This document shows, one piece after another, positions 42,909-50,785 of a stretch of DNA of 64,000 nucleotides. The position numbers and the translations under genes were made by a program. The notes beneath the pieces are model-generated. The model was not told the origin of the DNA and made no database searches. It worked only from the letters and a program-made list of their open reading frames with translations. This DNA is from DASUAO01 sp035763745. GTDB lineage: Bacteria > Actinomycetota > Acidimicrobiia > IMCC26256 > PALSA-555. Location: the NCBI GenBank assembly GCA_035763745.1, contig DASUAO010000030.1:1-64000 (forward strand). The letters run 5' to 3'. Position 1 is the first letter of the stretch. Every line of letters starts with the position of its first letter.

Positions 42909-44480
42909 GTGCGTCGCGGCCGACGACGGGACCCGTCGGCCGGCCTCGTGTACGGCTTCCCGCCCGCGATCGCAGTCGGCGTGCTGGTGGGTGAGGGGCT
43001 CGGTCCGGCGTCGGCGCGCGGGTTCCTCGTCGCGGCGGTGCTGGTCCTGCTCGCGGCGACCCGGGCGGGGTCGGGGTGGCGCGCCGTGCTGGTGCTCGTG
43101 GGCCTGGCGCTGCTCGCCTGTGGGCTCGAGCGTCGCGCGCTCGACGGCCTCGTCCACTCGGCGCTCACCCGGCCCATCGCCGACCGTGCCGACGCCGAGA
43201 TCCGTGGGCGGTTGGTCGGCGACCCCGACGGGAGCCGATGGACGACCCGGGTCCTGGTGCGCGTCGACGACGCGCGTCTCGTCGGTCGGGCCTCGGGTGC
43301 CGCGGTCGCGACGCCGGATCGGGGGAGGGTGATCCAGGTGGGGCGCACGGTGCTCGTCGTGGCGAGCGACGGCGCCGCGAGCCGTCTCGTCGTGCTCTCG
43401 TCCGGAGACCGGGTGACGCTGGTCGGCTGGTTGCGTCCGCTCGACGGGTTCGACCGGCGCTGGCGTTGGCGACACGCGGTCGCCCGGTTCGACGCCCGCG
43501 ATCTCCGCGCGGCGTCGTCGTCGAGCGCCCCGATCGACTCGATCGCCAACATGGCGAGGGGAGCGGTGCTGCGGGGCGCGGACCTCCTCCCGGCGACCGA
43601 GCGGGCGCTCGTCGCGGGGTTCCTCGTCGGCGACACCCGCGACCTCCCCGACGACGTGCTCGCGCAGTTCCGGGACGCTGGTCTGTCGCACCTGCTCGCG
43701 GTGTCCGGCGCCAACCTCGCCTTCGTCCTCGCCCTCGTCGGCCCGGTGCTCCGCCGCCTTCGCCGGTCACCGCGGCTGGTGGCGATCGTCGCGGTGGTCG
43801 CGATCTTCGGTGCGATGACCCGCTGGGAGCCCTCGGTGCTGCGCGCCGGCGCGATGGTGTCGGTCGCGGTCTTCGCTGCGCACATCGGCCGACCCGCTCG
43901 GGGGGTCCGGGTGCTCGCGCTGGCGGTGAGCGGGCTCCTGCTGGTCGACCCGTTCCTGCTCCACTCCGTGGGCTTCGGTCTCTCGGTGGGCGCGACGCTG
44001 GGGATCACGCTGCTCGCGGCACCGTGCGCGCGGCGTCTGCGGGGCCCGCGATGGCTCCGGGACTCGCTCGGCACGACCCTGGCCGCCCAGGTGGGGGTCC
44101 TTCCGGTGCTGGTGCCCGTCTTCGGCAGCCTCCCGCTCGTCTCGATCCCCGCGAACCTGCTCGCGGTCCCGCTGGCGGCACCGCTCACGATCTGGGGGCT
44201 CGTGGCCGGCGCCGCCGCGGGCGTGCTGGCCCCGCCTGCGCCCGGGATCGCCGAGGTGCTGCAGATACCGACGCTCGTGCTCGCGGACGGCGTCCTCGGC
44301 ATCGCGTCCGCCGCGGCGACCGTGCCGCTCGCAGTGGACGCCGAGGCGCTCGGCGTCGCGATCGTGGGCGCGGGGGCGATCGCCGCGGCGGTCGGCATGG
44401 TGAGGGCCACCCGTCGCGACCGTCGTATGCTCGCCCGACGTGGAGCCGACCAGCCGAGCCAGCGCCTTCCGGCTCGGTGA
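42909..44480 (+). CDS. comEC: ComEC/Rec2-family DNA uptake channel, without metallo-beta-lactamase domain
   Basis: This is a 523-residue polytopic membrane protein. After two or three N-terminal helices and an extracellular OB-like region (about residues 90-200), the Competence domain shows the signature SHLLAVSGANLAFVLALVGPVLRRL and multiple helices to the C terminus. It should form the channel that passes single-stranded DNA inward. Many ComEC proteins carry a C-terminal metallo-beta-lactamase nuclease domain; here the gene ends after the membrane domain and runs 41 bases into the following folP-type gene. Confidence 0.88.
   Translation: MRRGRRRDPSAGLVYGFPPAIAVGVLVGEGLGPASARGFLVAAVLVLLAATRAGSGWRAVLVLVGLALLACGLERRALDGLVHSALTRPIADRADAEIRGRLVGDPDGSRWTTRVLVRVDDARLVGRASGAAVATPDRGRVIQVGRTVLVVASDGAASRLVVLSSGDRVTLVGWLRPLDGFDRRWRWRHAVARFDARDLRAASSSSAPIDSIANMARGAVLRGADLLPATERALVAGFLVGDTRDLPDDVLAQFRDAGLSHLLAVSGANLAFVLALVGPVLRRLRRSPRLVAIVAVVAIFGAMTRWEPSVLRAGAMVSVAVFAAHIGRPARGVRVLALAVSGLLLVDPFLLHSVGFGLSVGATLGITLLAAPCARRLRGPRWLRDSLGTTLAAQVGVLPVLVPVFGSLPLVSIPANLLAVPLAAPLTIWGLVAGAAAGVLAPPAPGIAEVLQIPTLVLADGVLGIASAAATVPLAVDAEALGVAIVGAGAIAAAVGMVRATRRDRRMLARRGADQPSQRLPAR
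44426..44431 (+). promoter_or_regulatory. -10 element TATGCT of the folP-like gene (leaderless)
   Basis: TATGCT lies inside the comEC 3' end and ends 8 bases before GTG 44440; no Shine-Dalgarno sequence is present. Confidence 0.45.
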
Positions 44481-45360
44481 TGTCGTACACGACATCACCA
44501 CTCGCACGCTGGTGATGGGCATCCTCAACCGCACGCCGGACTCGTTCTACGACCGGGGGGCGACCTTCGGGCTCGACGACCTGCTCCGCCGCGCCGAGTC
44601 CCTGGCAGCCGATGGTGCCGACCTGCTCGACGTCGGGGGAGTCAAGGCGGGGCCCGGTCCCGAAGTCTCCGAGGCGGAGGAGCTCGACCGGGTGGTCCCC
44701 ACGATCGAGGCCCTGCGAGCACGAGTCGACGTGGCGATCTCGGTCGACACCTGGAGAGCATCCGTCCTCGACGCGGCCTGCGTCGCGGGGGCGGTCGTCG
44801 GCAACGACATCTCGGGCTTCGCCGACGACGACTACCTCCCGGTCGCGGCGCGCCACGGCGCGTCCGTCGTGGCGACGCACATCCGGCTCGCGCCCCGGGT
44901 GCCCGATCCCGACCCGCACTACGACGACCTCGTCGGCGACGTCCGGTCGTTCCTCGTCGAGCGCGCCCGGCGAGCCGAGAGCCTCGGGATGACACGCGAG
45001 CGGATCTCGATCGACGCCGGGCTCGATCTCGGGAAGACGCCGGCGATGAGTGCGGTGCTGCTGCGCGAGAGCGCGGTGCTCGCCGACACCGGCTACACGC
45101 TCCTGCTCAGCGCCTCGAACAAGCGGTTCCTGGGCGACCTCCTCGCGCTCGAGATCGACGACCGCCGGGACGCGTCGTTGAGCGCCGTGGCCTACGGCGT
45201 GCTCCACGGCTGTCGGATCGTCCGCGTCCACGATGTGGCGGGCACCGTGCGGGTGTGCCGGACGGTCGAGGCGATCCTCGATGCAGGTCGCCTGGTCCCC
45301 GAGCATCCGGTCCCCGAGCACCCGGTTTCCGACCACGGGGCCGTGGGGACGGCCCCGTGA
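44440..45360 (+). CDS. dihydropteroate synthase homologue of the FolP2 type
   Basis: This is a 306-residue TIM-barrel protein of the DHPS family. MGILNRTPDSFYDRGATF, SVDTWRASVLDAA, NDISGF, DAGLDLGKT and RVHDVAGT are recognisable. The pterin-binding block that reads DIGGESTRPGA in true DHPS is here DVGGVKAGPGPEVS, as in mycobacterial FolP2, a paralogue reported not to replace FolP1. So folate synthesis is not secure as its role. The C-terminal tail has a VPEHP duplication. It overlaps comEC at its start and the holA start at its end (GTGA). Confidence 0.82.
   Translation: MEPTSRASAFRLGDVVHDITTRTLVMGILNRTPDSFYDRGATFGLDDLLRRAESLAADGADLLDVGGVKAGPGPEVSEAEELDRVVPTIEALRARVDVAISVDTWRASVLDAACVAGAVVGNDISGFADDDYLPVAARHGASVVATHIRLAPRVPDPDPHYDDLVGDVRSFLVERARRAESLGMTRERISIDAGLDLGKTPAMSAVLLRESAVLADTGYTLLLSASNKRFLGDLLALEIDDRRDASLSAVAYGVLHGCRIVRVHDVAGTVRVCRTVEAILDAGRLVPEHPVPEHPVSDHGAVGTAP
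45295..45324 (+). repeat. 15-bp tandem repeat x2 in the folP-like tail
   Basis: Copies at 45295-45309 (GTCCCCGAGCATCCG) and 45310-45324 (GTCCCCGAGCACCCG) differ by one base and encode VPEHP twice near the C terminus. Confidence 0.85.
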
Positions 45361-46385
45361 GCGCGCACCTCGTGAAGGGCGACGACCCGATTCTTCGGGT
45401 CGACGCGGTCGATGCGCTCATCGACGAGCTGCTCGGCCCGGACGACCGCGCCTTCGCGGTGGAGGACCGCTTGGTGCCCCCCAAGGGCGAAGGCGACGGG
45501 GGAGGGGCCGACGCGCGTGCCGCGGCGGTCGACGCGACCGTCAACGGCGCGACGACACCACCGTTCATGACCGAGGGCCGCGTCGTCGTCCTGCGCGACG
45601 TCGGACTGCTGAGCGCGGACGAGGTGCAACCGATCATCCGCTACCTCGACGATCCGCTTCCCACGACGTCCCTGGTGCTCGTCGCCGGCGGCGGCACCAT
45701 CGCGAAGGCGCTCGAGGCCGCGGTCAAGGCGCACGGAACCGTGCACGCTCCCGCCGCCACGAAGGCGGTCGACGTCCTCGCCGCGACGCTCGACACCGCC
45801 GGCATCCGAGTCGGCAACGACGCCGCACAAGCGATCGTGGCGCACGTCGGCGCCGACGCGGGTCTGATCCCCGGCATCGTCGCAACCCTCGCGAGCACCT
45901 TCGGGCCCGACGTCCAGCTGCACGCCGCCGACGTCGAGCCCTACCTCGGCGGCGAAGGGACCGTCCCGGTGTGGGACCTCACGAACGCGATCGACAAGGG
46001 CAACACCACCGACGCGCTCGTCGTCCTCCAGCGGCTGCTCAGGGTCACGAGCCCGAAGCAGCCCAAGCCCGTGCACCCGCTCCAGGTGCTCGCCATCCTC
46101 CAGTCGCACTTCCGGCGTCTCCTGACGCTCGACGACCCGGCGATCCGCAGCGCCGAGGACGCGGCCGCGGCACTCGGCGGGAGGACGAGCCCGAACGCAG
46201 CGCGCCACCGGCTGCGCCAGTCGCGCGCGCTCGGCACGGCCGGGCTCCGTCAGGCGTTCGACCACCTCGCGCGCGCCGACCTCGACCTGAAGGGCAAGCG
46301 GGCGATCCCCGAAGGGGCGGTGCTGGAGATCTTGGTCGCGAGGCTGTGCGGATTGAGCGCACGAGCAGGCGCCGGGAGGCGCTGA
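45357..46385 (+). CDS. holA: DNA polymerase III delta subunit
   Basis: This 342-residue protein of the HolA family opens the sliding clamp within the clamp loader. The N-terminal part (HLVKGDDPILRVDAVDALIDELL) and the C-terminal helical collar (PLQVLAILQSHFRRLLTLDDPAIRS, then LRQAFDHLARADLDLKGKR) match the family. The GTG start at 45357 overlaps the folP-like stop. holA next to convergent rpsT is a very common arrangement and supports the call. Confidence 0.92.
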   Translation: MSAHLVKGDDPILRVDAVDALIDELLGPDDRAFAVEDRLVPPKGEGDGGGADARAAAVDATVNGATTPPFMTEGRVVVLRDVGLLSADEVQPIIRYLDDPLPTTSLVLVAGGGTIAKALEAAVKAHGTVHAPAATKAVDVLAATLDTAGIRVGNDAAQAIVAHVGADAGLIPGIVATLASTFGPDVQLHAADVEPYLGGEGTVPVWDLTNAIDKGNTTDALVVLQRLLRVTSPKQPKPVHPLQVLAILQSHFRRLLTLDDPAIRSAEDAAAALGGRTSPNAARHRLRQSRALGTAGLRQAFDHLARADLDLKGKRAIPEGAVLEILVARLCGLSARAGAGRR

Positions 46386-46404
46386 CCGGGGCGGGAGCCC
46401 GCCG

Positions 46405-46665
46405 TCAGGCGGACTTCGCCGCGCGCTTCATGAGGCGCGAGGTGCGACGAGCCGCCTGATTCTTGTGGATGCGGCCACGGGCGCCGGCCTTGTCGAGGCG
46501 CTTCTGGGCCAGCCGGATCAGCTCGGCGGCACCCTCGGTGCCCTCGTCGACCGCGTCGGCGGCGACCTTCACCCGCGTCTTGAGCTCCGAGCGCACCGCC
46601 TTGTTCCGCTGGCGGCGGGTCTCGTTCTGACGGTTTCGCTTGATCTGGCTCTTGATGTTCGCCAT
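46405..46665 (-). CDS. rpsT: 30S ribosomal protein S20 (bS20)
   Basis: This is an 86-residue bS20: MANIKSQIKRNRQNETRRQRNK start, three predicted helices, and basic C-terminal end RTSRLMKRAAK. It is convergent with holA. On the minus strand TAGCCT (complement of 46713-46718) lies about 47 bases before the ATG and CGGAG-type bases precede the start, so S20 appears to have a normal short leader rather than a leaderless one. Confidence 0.97.
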   Translation of the reverse strand: MANIKSQIKRNRQNETRRQRNKAVRSELKTRVKVAADAVDEGTEGAAELIRLAQKRLDKAGARGRIHKNQAARRTSRLMKRAAKSA

Positions 46666-46837
46666 GGACGCTGGGGGCTCCGGAGGTGACAGGTGCGGTG
46701 ACTGGAGGGATCAGGCTACCAGCCGGTCGAGGCCGGCTCCTACCTGGCAGCGGGTGGCGGGCACCCGGTGGGCGGGCCTGCCGCTGCGGACGCTCCGACC
46801 GAGGTCGCGGGGGCGGCTCTGCGAGACTGCGCGTGCG

Positions 46838-48625
46838 ATGACGAGCGCCCTCCAGACCTTCCGCAACCTCGCGATCGTCGCCCACATCGACCACGGCAAG
46901 TCCACGCTGGCCGATCGCCTGCTCGAGCTCTGCGGTGCCGTGGAGATGCGCGACATGCGGGCCCAGTACCTCGACTCGATGGATCTCGAGCGGGAGCGAG
47001 GGATCACGATCAAGGCCCAGAACGTGCGGCTCACGTGGAAGGACCACGTGCTCCACCTCATCGACACGCCCGGGCACGTCGACTTCGGCTACGAGGTGTC
47101 CCGCAGCCTGGCCGCGTGCGAGGGCGCGCTCCTCCTCGTCGACGCGAGCCAGGGGATCGAGGCCCAGACGCTCGCCAACTGCTACGCCGCGCTGGAGGCC
47201 GATCTCACGATCGTGGCCGCGCTCAACAAGATCGACCTCCCGGCAGCCGAGCCGGACCGGCGGGCCGCCGAGATCGAGCGGGTGCTGGGGATCCCCGGCA
47301 GCGAGATCCTGCGCATCTCGGCGAAGACGGGTGCCGGCGTGCCGGACCTGCTCGACGCGGTGGTGGATCGCATCCCTGCTCCGGCCGGTGATCCCGACGC
47401 GCCGCTGCGTGCGCTCATGTTCGACTCGTACTACGACCCGTACCGCGGTGTCGTGAGCGCGGTGCGGGTGTTCGACGGGACGTTGATGAGCGGCGCGCGA
47501 CTCCGCTATGTCAACGCGGGGGCGACGCACGACGCCGAGGAGATCGGGGTACGGACGCCCGTCGCGGTACCGGTCGGTGCGCTCGGCCCCGGCGAGGTCG
47601 GCTACCTCATCGCGGGCATCAAGGACGTCGGCGACGCGCGCGTGGGGGAGACGGTGACCACCGCGGCGAACCCCGGTGCAGCACTGCCCGGATATCACAC
47701 GCCGAAGCCGATGGTGTTCTGCGGTCTCTATCCGGTGGTCGGCGACGAGTATGCCGACCTGCGGGAAGCGCTCGAGAAGCTGCGCCTCAACGACTCCTCG
47801 TTCACCTACGAGCCCGAGACGTCGGGGGCGCTCGGCTTCGGCTTCCGCTGCGGCTTCCTCGGACTGCTGCACATGGAGATCGTCCGCGAGCGACTCGAGC
47901 GCGAGTACGACCTGTCGCTGGTCGCGACCGCGCCGAACGTCGAGTACCACGCACACCTGCTCGACGGTTCCGACGAGATCGTCGACAACCCGTCGTCGAT
48001 GCCGCCGACGACGCAGATCGACCGGGTCGAGGAGCCCTTCGTGACCGTGACCGTGCTGACCCCGAGCGAGCACGTGGGCGCGGTCATGGAGCTGTGCCAG
48101 CAGCGTCGCGCCGAGCAGACGAAGATGGAGTTCCTCTCCGAGGACCGGGTCGAGCTCGTGTACCTGATCCCGCTCGCGGAGATCGTGATGGACTTCTTCG
48201 ACCAGCTGAAGTCGAGGACCCGCGGGTACGCGAGCCTCGACTACGAGCCCGCCGGGTACCGCCCGGCCGACCTCGTCCGGGTCGACGTCCTGCTCAACGC
48301 GGTGCCGGTCGACGCGTTCTCGACGATCATGCACCGCGACAAGGCGTACGACTACGGACGGCGGATGACGGACAAGCTGCGTGAGCTCATCCCGCGCCAG
48401 CTGTTCGACGTGCCGATCCAGGCCGCGATCGGCGGCCGGGTGATCGCGCGTGAGACGGTGAAGGCGAAGCGCAAGGACGTCATCGCGAAGTGCTATGGGG
48501 GGGACGTCAGTCGCAAGCGCAAGCTGCTCGACCGTCAGAAGGAGGGCAAGAAGCGCATGAAGCAGATCGGGCGCGTCGAGGTCCCCCAGGAAGCGTTCGT
48601 CGCTGCTCTCCGGCTCGACGACTGA
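46838..48625 (+). CDS. lepA: elongation factor 4 (LepA)
   Basis: This is a 595-residue translational GTPase. G1 AHIDHGKST (near residue 15), G3 DTPGHVDF, G4 NKID, domains II-III and V, and the LepA-specific C-terminal domain (ETVKAKRKDVIAKCYGGDVSRKRKLLDRQKEGKKRMK) are present. It affects initiation or ribosome assembly under stress. The ATG start is 46838; the open frame reaches further upstream across the rpsT promoter region, without similarity. Intergenic space from rpsT (172 bases) holds the divergent promoters. Confidence 0.97.
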   Translation: MTSALQTFRNLAIVAHIDHGKSTLADRLLELCGAVEMRDMRAQYLDSMDLERERGITIKAQNVRLTWKDHVLHLIDTPGHVDFGYEVSRSLAACEGALLLVDASQGIEAQTLANCYAALEADLTIVAALNKIDLPAAEPDRRAAEIERVLGIPGSEILRISAKTGAGVPDLLDAVVDRIPAPAGDPDAPLRALMFDSYYDPYRGVVSAVRVFDGTLMSGARLRYVNAGATHDAEEIGVRTPVAVPVGALGPGEVGYLIAGIKDVGDARVGETVTTAANPGAALPGYHTPKPMVFCGLYPVVGDEYADLREALEKLRLNDSSFTYEPETSGALGFGFRCGFLGLLHMEIVRERLEREYDLSLVATAPNVEYHAHLLDGSDEIVDNPSSMPPTTQIDRVEEPFVTVTVLTPSEHVGAVMELCQQRRAEQTKMEFLSEDRVELVYLIPLAEIVMDFFDQLKSRTRGYASLDYEPAGYRPADLVRVDVLLNAVPVDAFSTIMHRDKAYDYGRRMTDKLRELIPRQLFDVPIQAAIGGRVIARETVKAKRKDVIAKCYGGDVSRKRKLLDRQKEGKKRMKQIGRVEVPQEAFVAALRLDD

Positions 48626-48647
48626 CCGACGACCGCAGGAGGAAGCC

Positions 48648-49001
48648 ATGGCCCCGCTGATCCGCACCGACACCTTCCGACCCACGGTCGCACCCGACGA
48701 GGTCCGGGATCGCGTGGCCGCGTGGTTCGAGCACCTCGACCACAGGTTCGTCGCCGACACGCCCGAGCGGATGGAGGTCACGTCCGGGTCGCAGCTCAAG
48801 CTGCGCCTCCTCGGCGGCGCCTTCATCGCCGGCTCGAGCCTCCCGACCCGGACCGTGGTCGAGCGCGGGGACGACGGTCAGGTCACGGTCACCGTGAGCG
48901 ATGCGATGGGCTTGGGGCTCAAGACGGGGATGCGCGGGAAGTACGAGCGGTGGCTCGACGAGGTGGTGCGGGCGGTTCGGAGTGCACTCACTCCCGCCTG
49001 A
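48648..49001 (+). CDS. hypothetical protein, 117 residues
   Basis: I do not recognise the family. It starts at ATG 48648 behind a strong AGGAGGAAG, 22 bases after lepA, so it is probably cotranscribed with it. The protein has an amphipathic N-terminal region, a beta-rich middle (RMEVTSGSQLKLRLLGGAFI, TRTVVERGDDGQVTVTVSD) and a helical end (KYERWLDEVVRAVRSAL). No signal peptide, membrane segment or cysteine is seen; the pattern recalls small SRPBCC-like or tail-binding folds but this is only an impression. It overlaps the end of the next, convergent gene by 14 bases. Confidence 0.75.
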   Translation: MAPLIRTDTFRPTVAPDEVRDRVAAWFEHLDHRFVADTPERMEVTSGSQLKLRLLGGAFIAGSSLPTRTVVERGDDGQVTVTVSDAMGLGLKTGMRGKYERWLDEVVRAVRSALTPA

Positions 49002-49467
49002 TCCCCCGCTCGCGTGTGGCGACGGGCGACCGCACGAGGCGCGACGCGTGGTCGTAGGCCGCACGTGCCCAGCCACGCGCCCGGCGCAGCCCGTCGTGGG
49101 CCGACGTCTCGGGGAGCCACGGGTCCGCATCGACCCACTCACGGCCGAGACCCCGCAGGCCCCACTGACTCCGGGCGACGGCGCCGTGGCCACCGTCGGG
49201 GATGCGCAACGCCATCCACGTCGTCCCCGCAGCGACCGCGAACACGACGCCGTTGTCGTGCACGAGGATCGGGAACCCGCACAGGAAGCGGAAGTGGCCG
49301 TGCGGGAGATCCTCGGCAAGCGTGCGCAGCCGCGCGCACAGGTCCGGGTGGCAGCGCAGGTCCTGGGTCCGCACGCGGTGACGGGTGCGGAGCGTTCGGG
49401 GCTCGCGGCGTGCCTGCTCCCGGATCCAGGGCTCGAAGGCGACGTTCTTCTCCGCTTCGATCCTCAC
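48988..49467 (-). CDS. hypothetical protein, 159 residues
   Basis: The family is not recognised. The frame lies 9 bases downstream of the acyl-CoA dehydrogenase gene on the same strand, so cotranscription is likely. The middle (RFLCGFPILVHDNGVVFAVAAGTTWMALRI) looks like a compact alpha/beta domain, followed by a Trp-rich segment (GREWVDADPWLP) and a basic helix (RRARGWARAAYDHASRLVR). The TfoX N-terminal domain has a similar order of short hydrophobic strands, but I would not assign it. No signal peptide or membrane helix. Confidence 0.65.
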   Translation of the reverse strand: MRIEAEKNVAFEPWIREQARREPRTLRTRHRVRTQDLRCHPDLCARLRTLAEDLPHGHFRFLCGFPILVHDNGVVFAVAAGTTWMALRIPDGGHGAVARSQWGLRGLGREWVDADPWLPETSAHDGLRRARGWARAAYDHASRLVRSPVATRERGIRRE

Positions 49468-49476
49468 GGGATCTCC

Positions 49477-50709
49477 TCAGCCCGGTGGTGGGTCGCCCGG
49501 TGGTGGGTCGCCCGGTGGTGGGTCGCGTGGGAGCCCCAGCACGCGTTCGGCCACGATGCCGCGCTGGACCTCGCTCGTCCCGCCCCCGATGGTGAGGGCG
49601 CGCGAGTAGAGGTAGCCCTTCGACCACAGCTCGGTGGTGGCTCCGTACGGCCCGCAGTCGGCCAGCATGCCGCCCGTGCCCGCGAGCTCGACCGCCATCG
49701 CCATGACGTGCTGTCCGTGCTCGTCGGAGAGCGCCTTGCGCACCGACGCCTCGGGTCCTGGTTCCAGGCCGCGGACCTTGGCGGCGAGCGTCCGCAGTCG
49801 GATCAGGCGCAGCACCTCCGCCTCGATGTAGAGCGCGGCGAGTCGCTGTCGTCGCACAGGGTCCTCGTCACCGCCCGCGTCGCGCACCAGCGCGAGCACG
49901 TCCTGTGCGGTCGGTCCCTGGCCCCACAGCGCGCCTTCGCCGGACAGCGACACGCGCTCGTTGCCCAGTGTCACCTTCGCCAGTCGCCATCCGTCGTGCG
50001 GAGTGCCGACGAGGTGCTCGGCCGGGATGCGCACCTGTTCGAGGTGCACCTCGTTGAAGTCGGCGTTCCCGTCCATCTGGCGGATGGGCTGCACCGTGAT
50101 GCCGGGTGAGCGCATGTCGACCACGAAGTAGCTGATGCCGTGCTGGGCGTCGGCCTCCTGGTCGGTCCGAGCCAGCAGGATCCCCCAGCGCGCGAGGTGC
50201 GCGAACGTCGTCCACACCTTGTGTCCGTCGACCACCCACTCGTCGCCGTCGCGCACCGCGCGCGTGCGGAGCGATGCGAGGTCGCTCCCTGCGTCGGGCT
50301 CGCTGAACAGCTGACACCAGATCTCGGACCCATCGAGCAGGCCGGGGAGCCAGCGCTGCACCTGCTCGTCGGTGCCCGCCACCAGCAGCGTCGGTCCTGC
50401 CCAACCGATCCCGATCGGGTTGAACGGACGCGGTGCGTGCGCAGCGCGCAGCGCGGCATCGATGGCGAGCTGTTCGGCCGGCCCGGCGTCGAGACCCCAC
50501 GGGCGGGGCCAGTGGGGTGCGACGAGCCCCGCCGCGGCCAGACGACGGGCGAAGTCCGCGGGGAACACTCCGTTCGGGGCCTGCTCGGCGAGGAACACCC
50601 TGGTCTCGGCGGCTCGCCGCGCCGCCTCGGGACCGAGGTCGTCGTCGGGCCCGCCACCGGTGCGCGTGCCGAACGACGCGAGACTGGTGTCCTCGATCGC
50701 CGTGGCCAT
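49477..50709 (-). CDS. acyl-CoA dehydrogenase
   Basis: This is a 410-residue FAD-dependent acyl-CoA dehydrogenase family protein. It shows the N-terminal helical domain, the middle beta domain with CQLFSEPDAGSDLASLRTRA and the C-terminal helical domain ending with the FAD-contact motif LTIGGGTSEVQRGIVAERVLGLPRDP. The tail is three PPPGD units. The start is placed at ATG 50709 because TAGCCT on the minus strand (50717-50722) ends 7 bases before it; an in-frame ATG at 50733 lies upstream of that element. The substrate (fatty acyl-, steroid- or nitroalkane-type) cannot be told from sequence. Confidence 0.9.
   Translation of the reverse strand: MATAIEDTSLASFGTRTGGGPDDDLGPEAARRAAETRVFLAEQAPNGVFPADFARRLAAAGLVAPHWPRPWGLDAGPAEQLAIDAALRAAHAPRPFNPIGIGWAGPTLLVAGTDEQVQRWLPGLLDGSEIWCQLFSEPDAGSDLASLRTRAVRDGDEWVVDGHKVWTTFAHLARWGILLARTDQEADAQHGISYFVVDMRSPGITVQPIRQMDGNADFNEVHLEQVRIPAEHLVGTPHDGWRLAKVTLGNERVSLSGEGALWGQGPTAQDVLALVRDAGGDEDPVRRQRLAALYIEAEVLRLIRLRTLAAKVRGLEPGPEASVRKALSDEHGQHVMAMAVELAGTGGMLADCGPYGATTELWSKGYLYSRALTIGGGTSEVQRGIVAERVLGLPRDPPPGDPPPGDPPPG
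49481..49525 (-). repeat. 15-bp tandem repeat x3 at the 3' end of the acyl-CoA dehydrogenase gene
   Basis: Three perfect copies of CCCGGTGGTGGGTCG (plus strand; 49481-49495, 49496-49510, 49511-49525) run up to the stop codon and encode the PPPGD repeats. Confidence 0.95.
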
Positions 50710-50716
50710 CCGCACG

Positions 50717-50722
50717 AGGCTA
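50717..50722 (-). promoter_or_regulatory. -10 element TAGCCT of the acyl-CoA dehydrogenase gene
   Basis: Minus-strand TAGCCT ends 7 bases before ATG 50709, predicting a leaderless message and deciding between two possible starts. Confidence 0.5.
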
Positions 50723-50785
50723 TTCGGGGCCATCCGGGCCCGCCCGCGGTTCCGAACTCCCCCTGCACGAGAGGAGCGTCGGCGA

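Noticed and set aside
46388..46404. Terminator hairpin between holA and rpsT
   Set aside because: The inverted GCGGG/CCCGC arms leave a two-base loop, which is too short for a stable hairpin.
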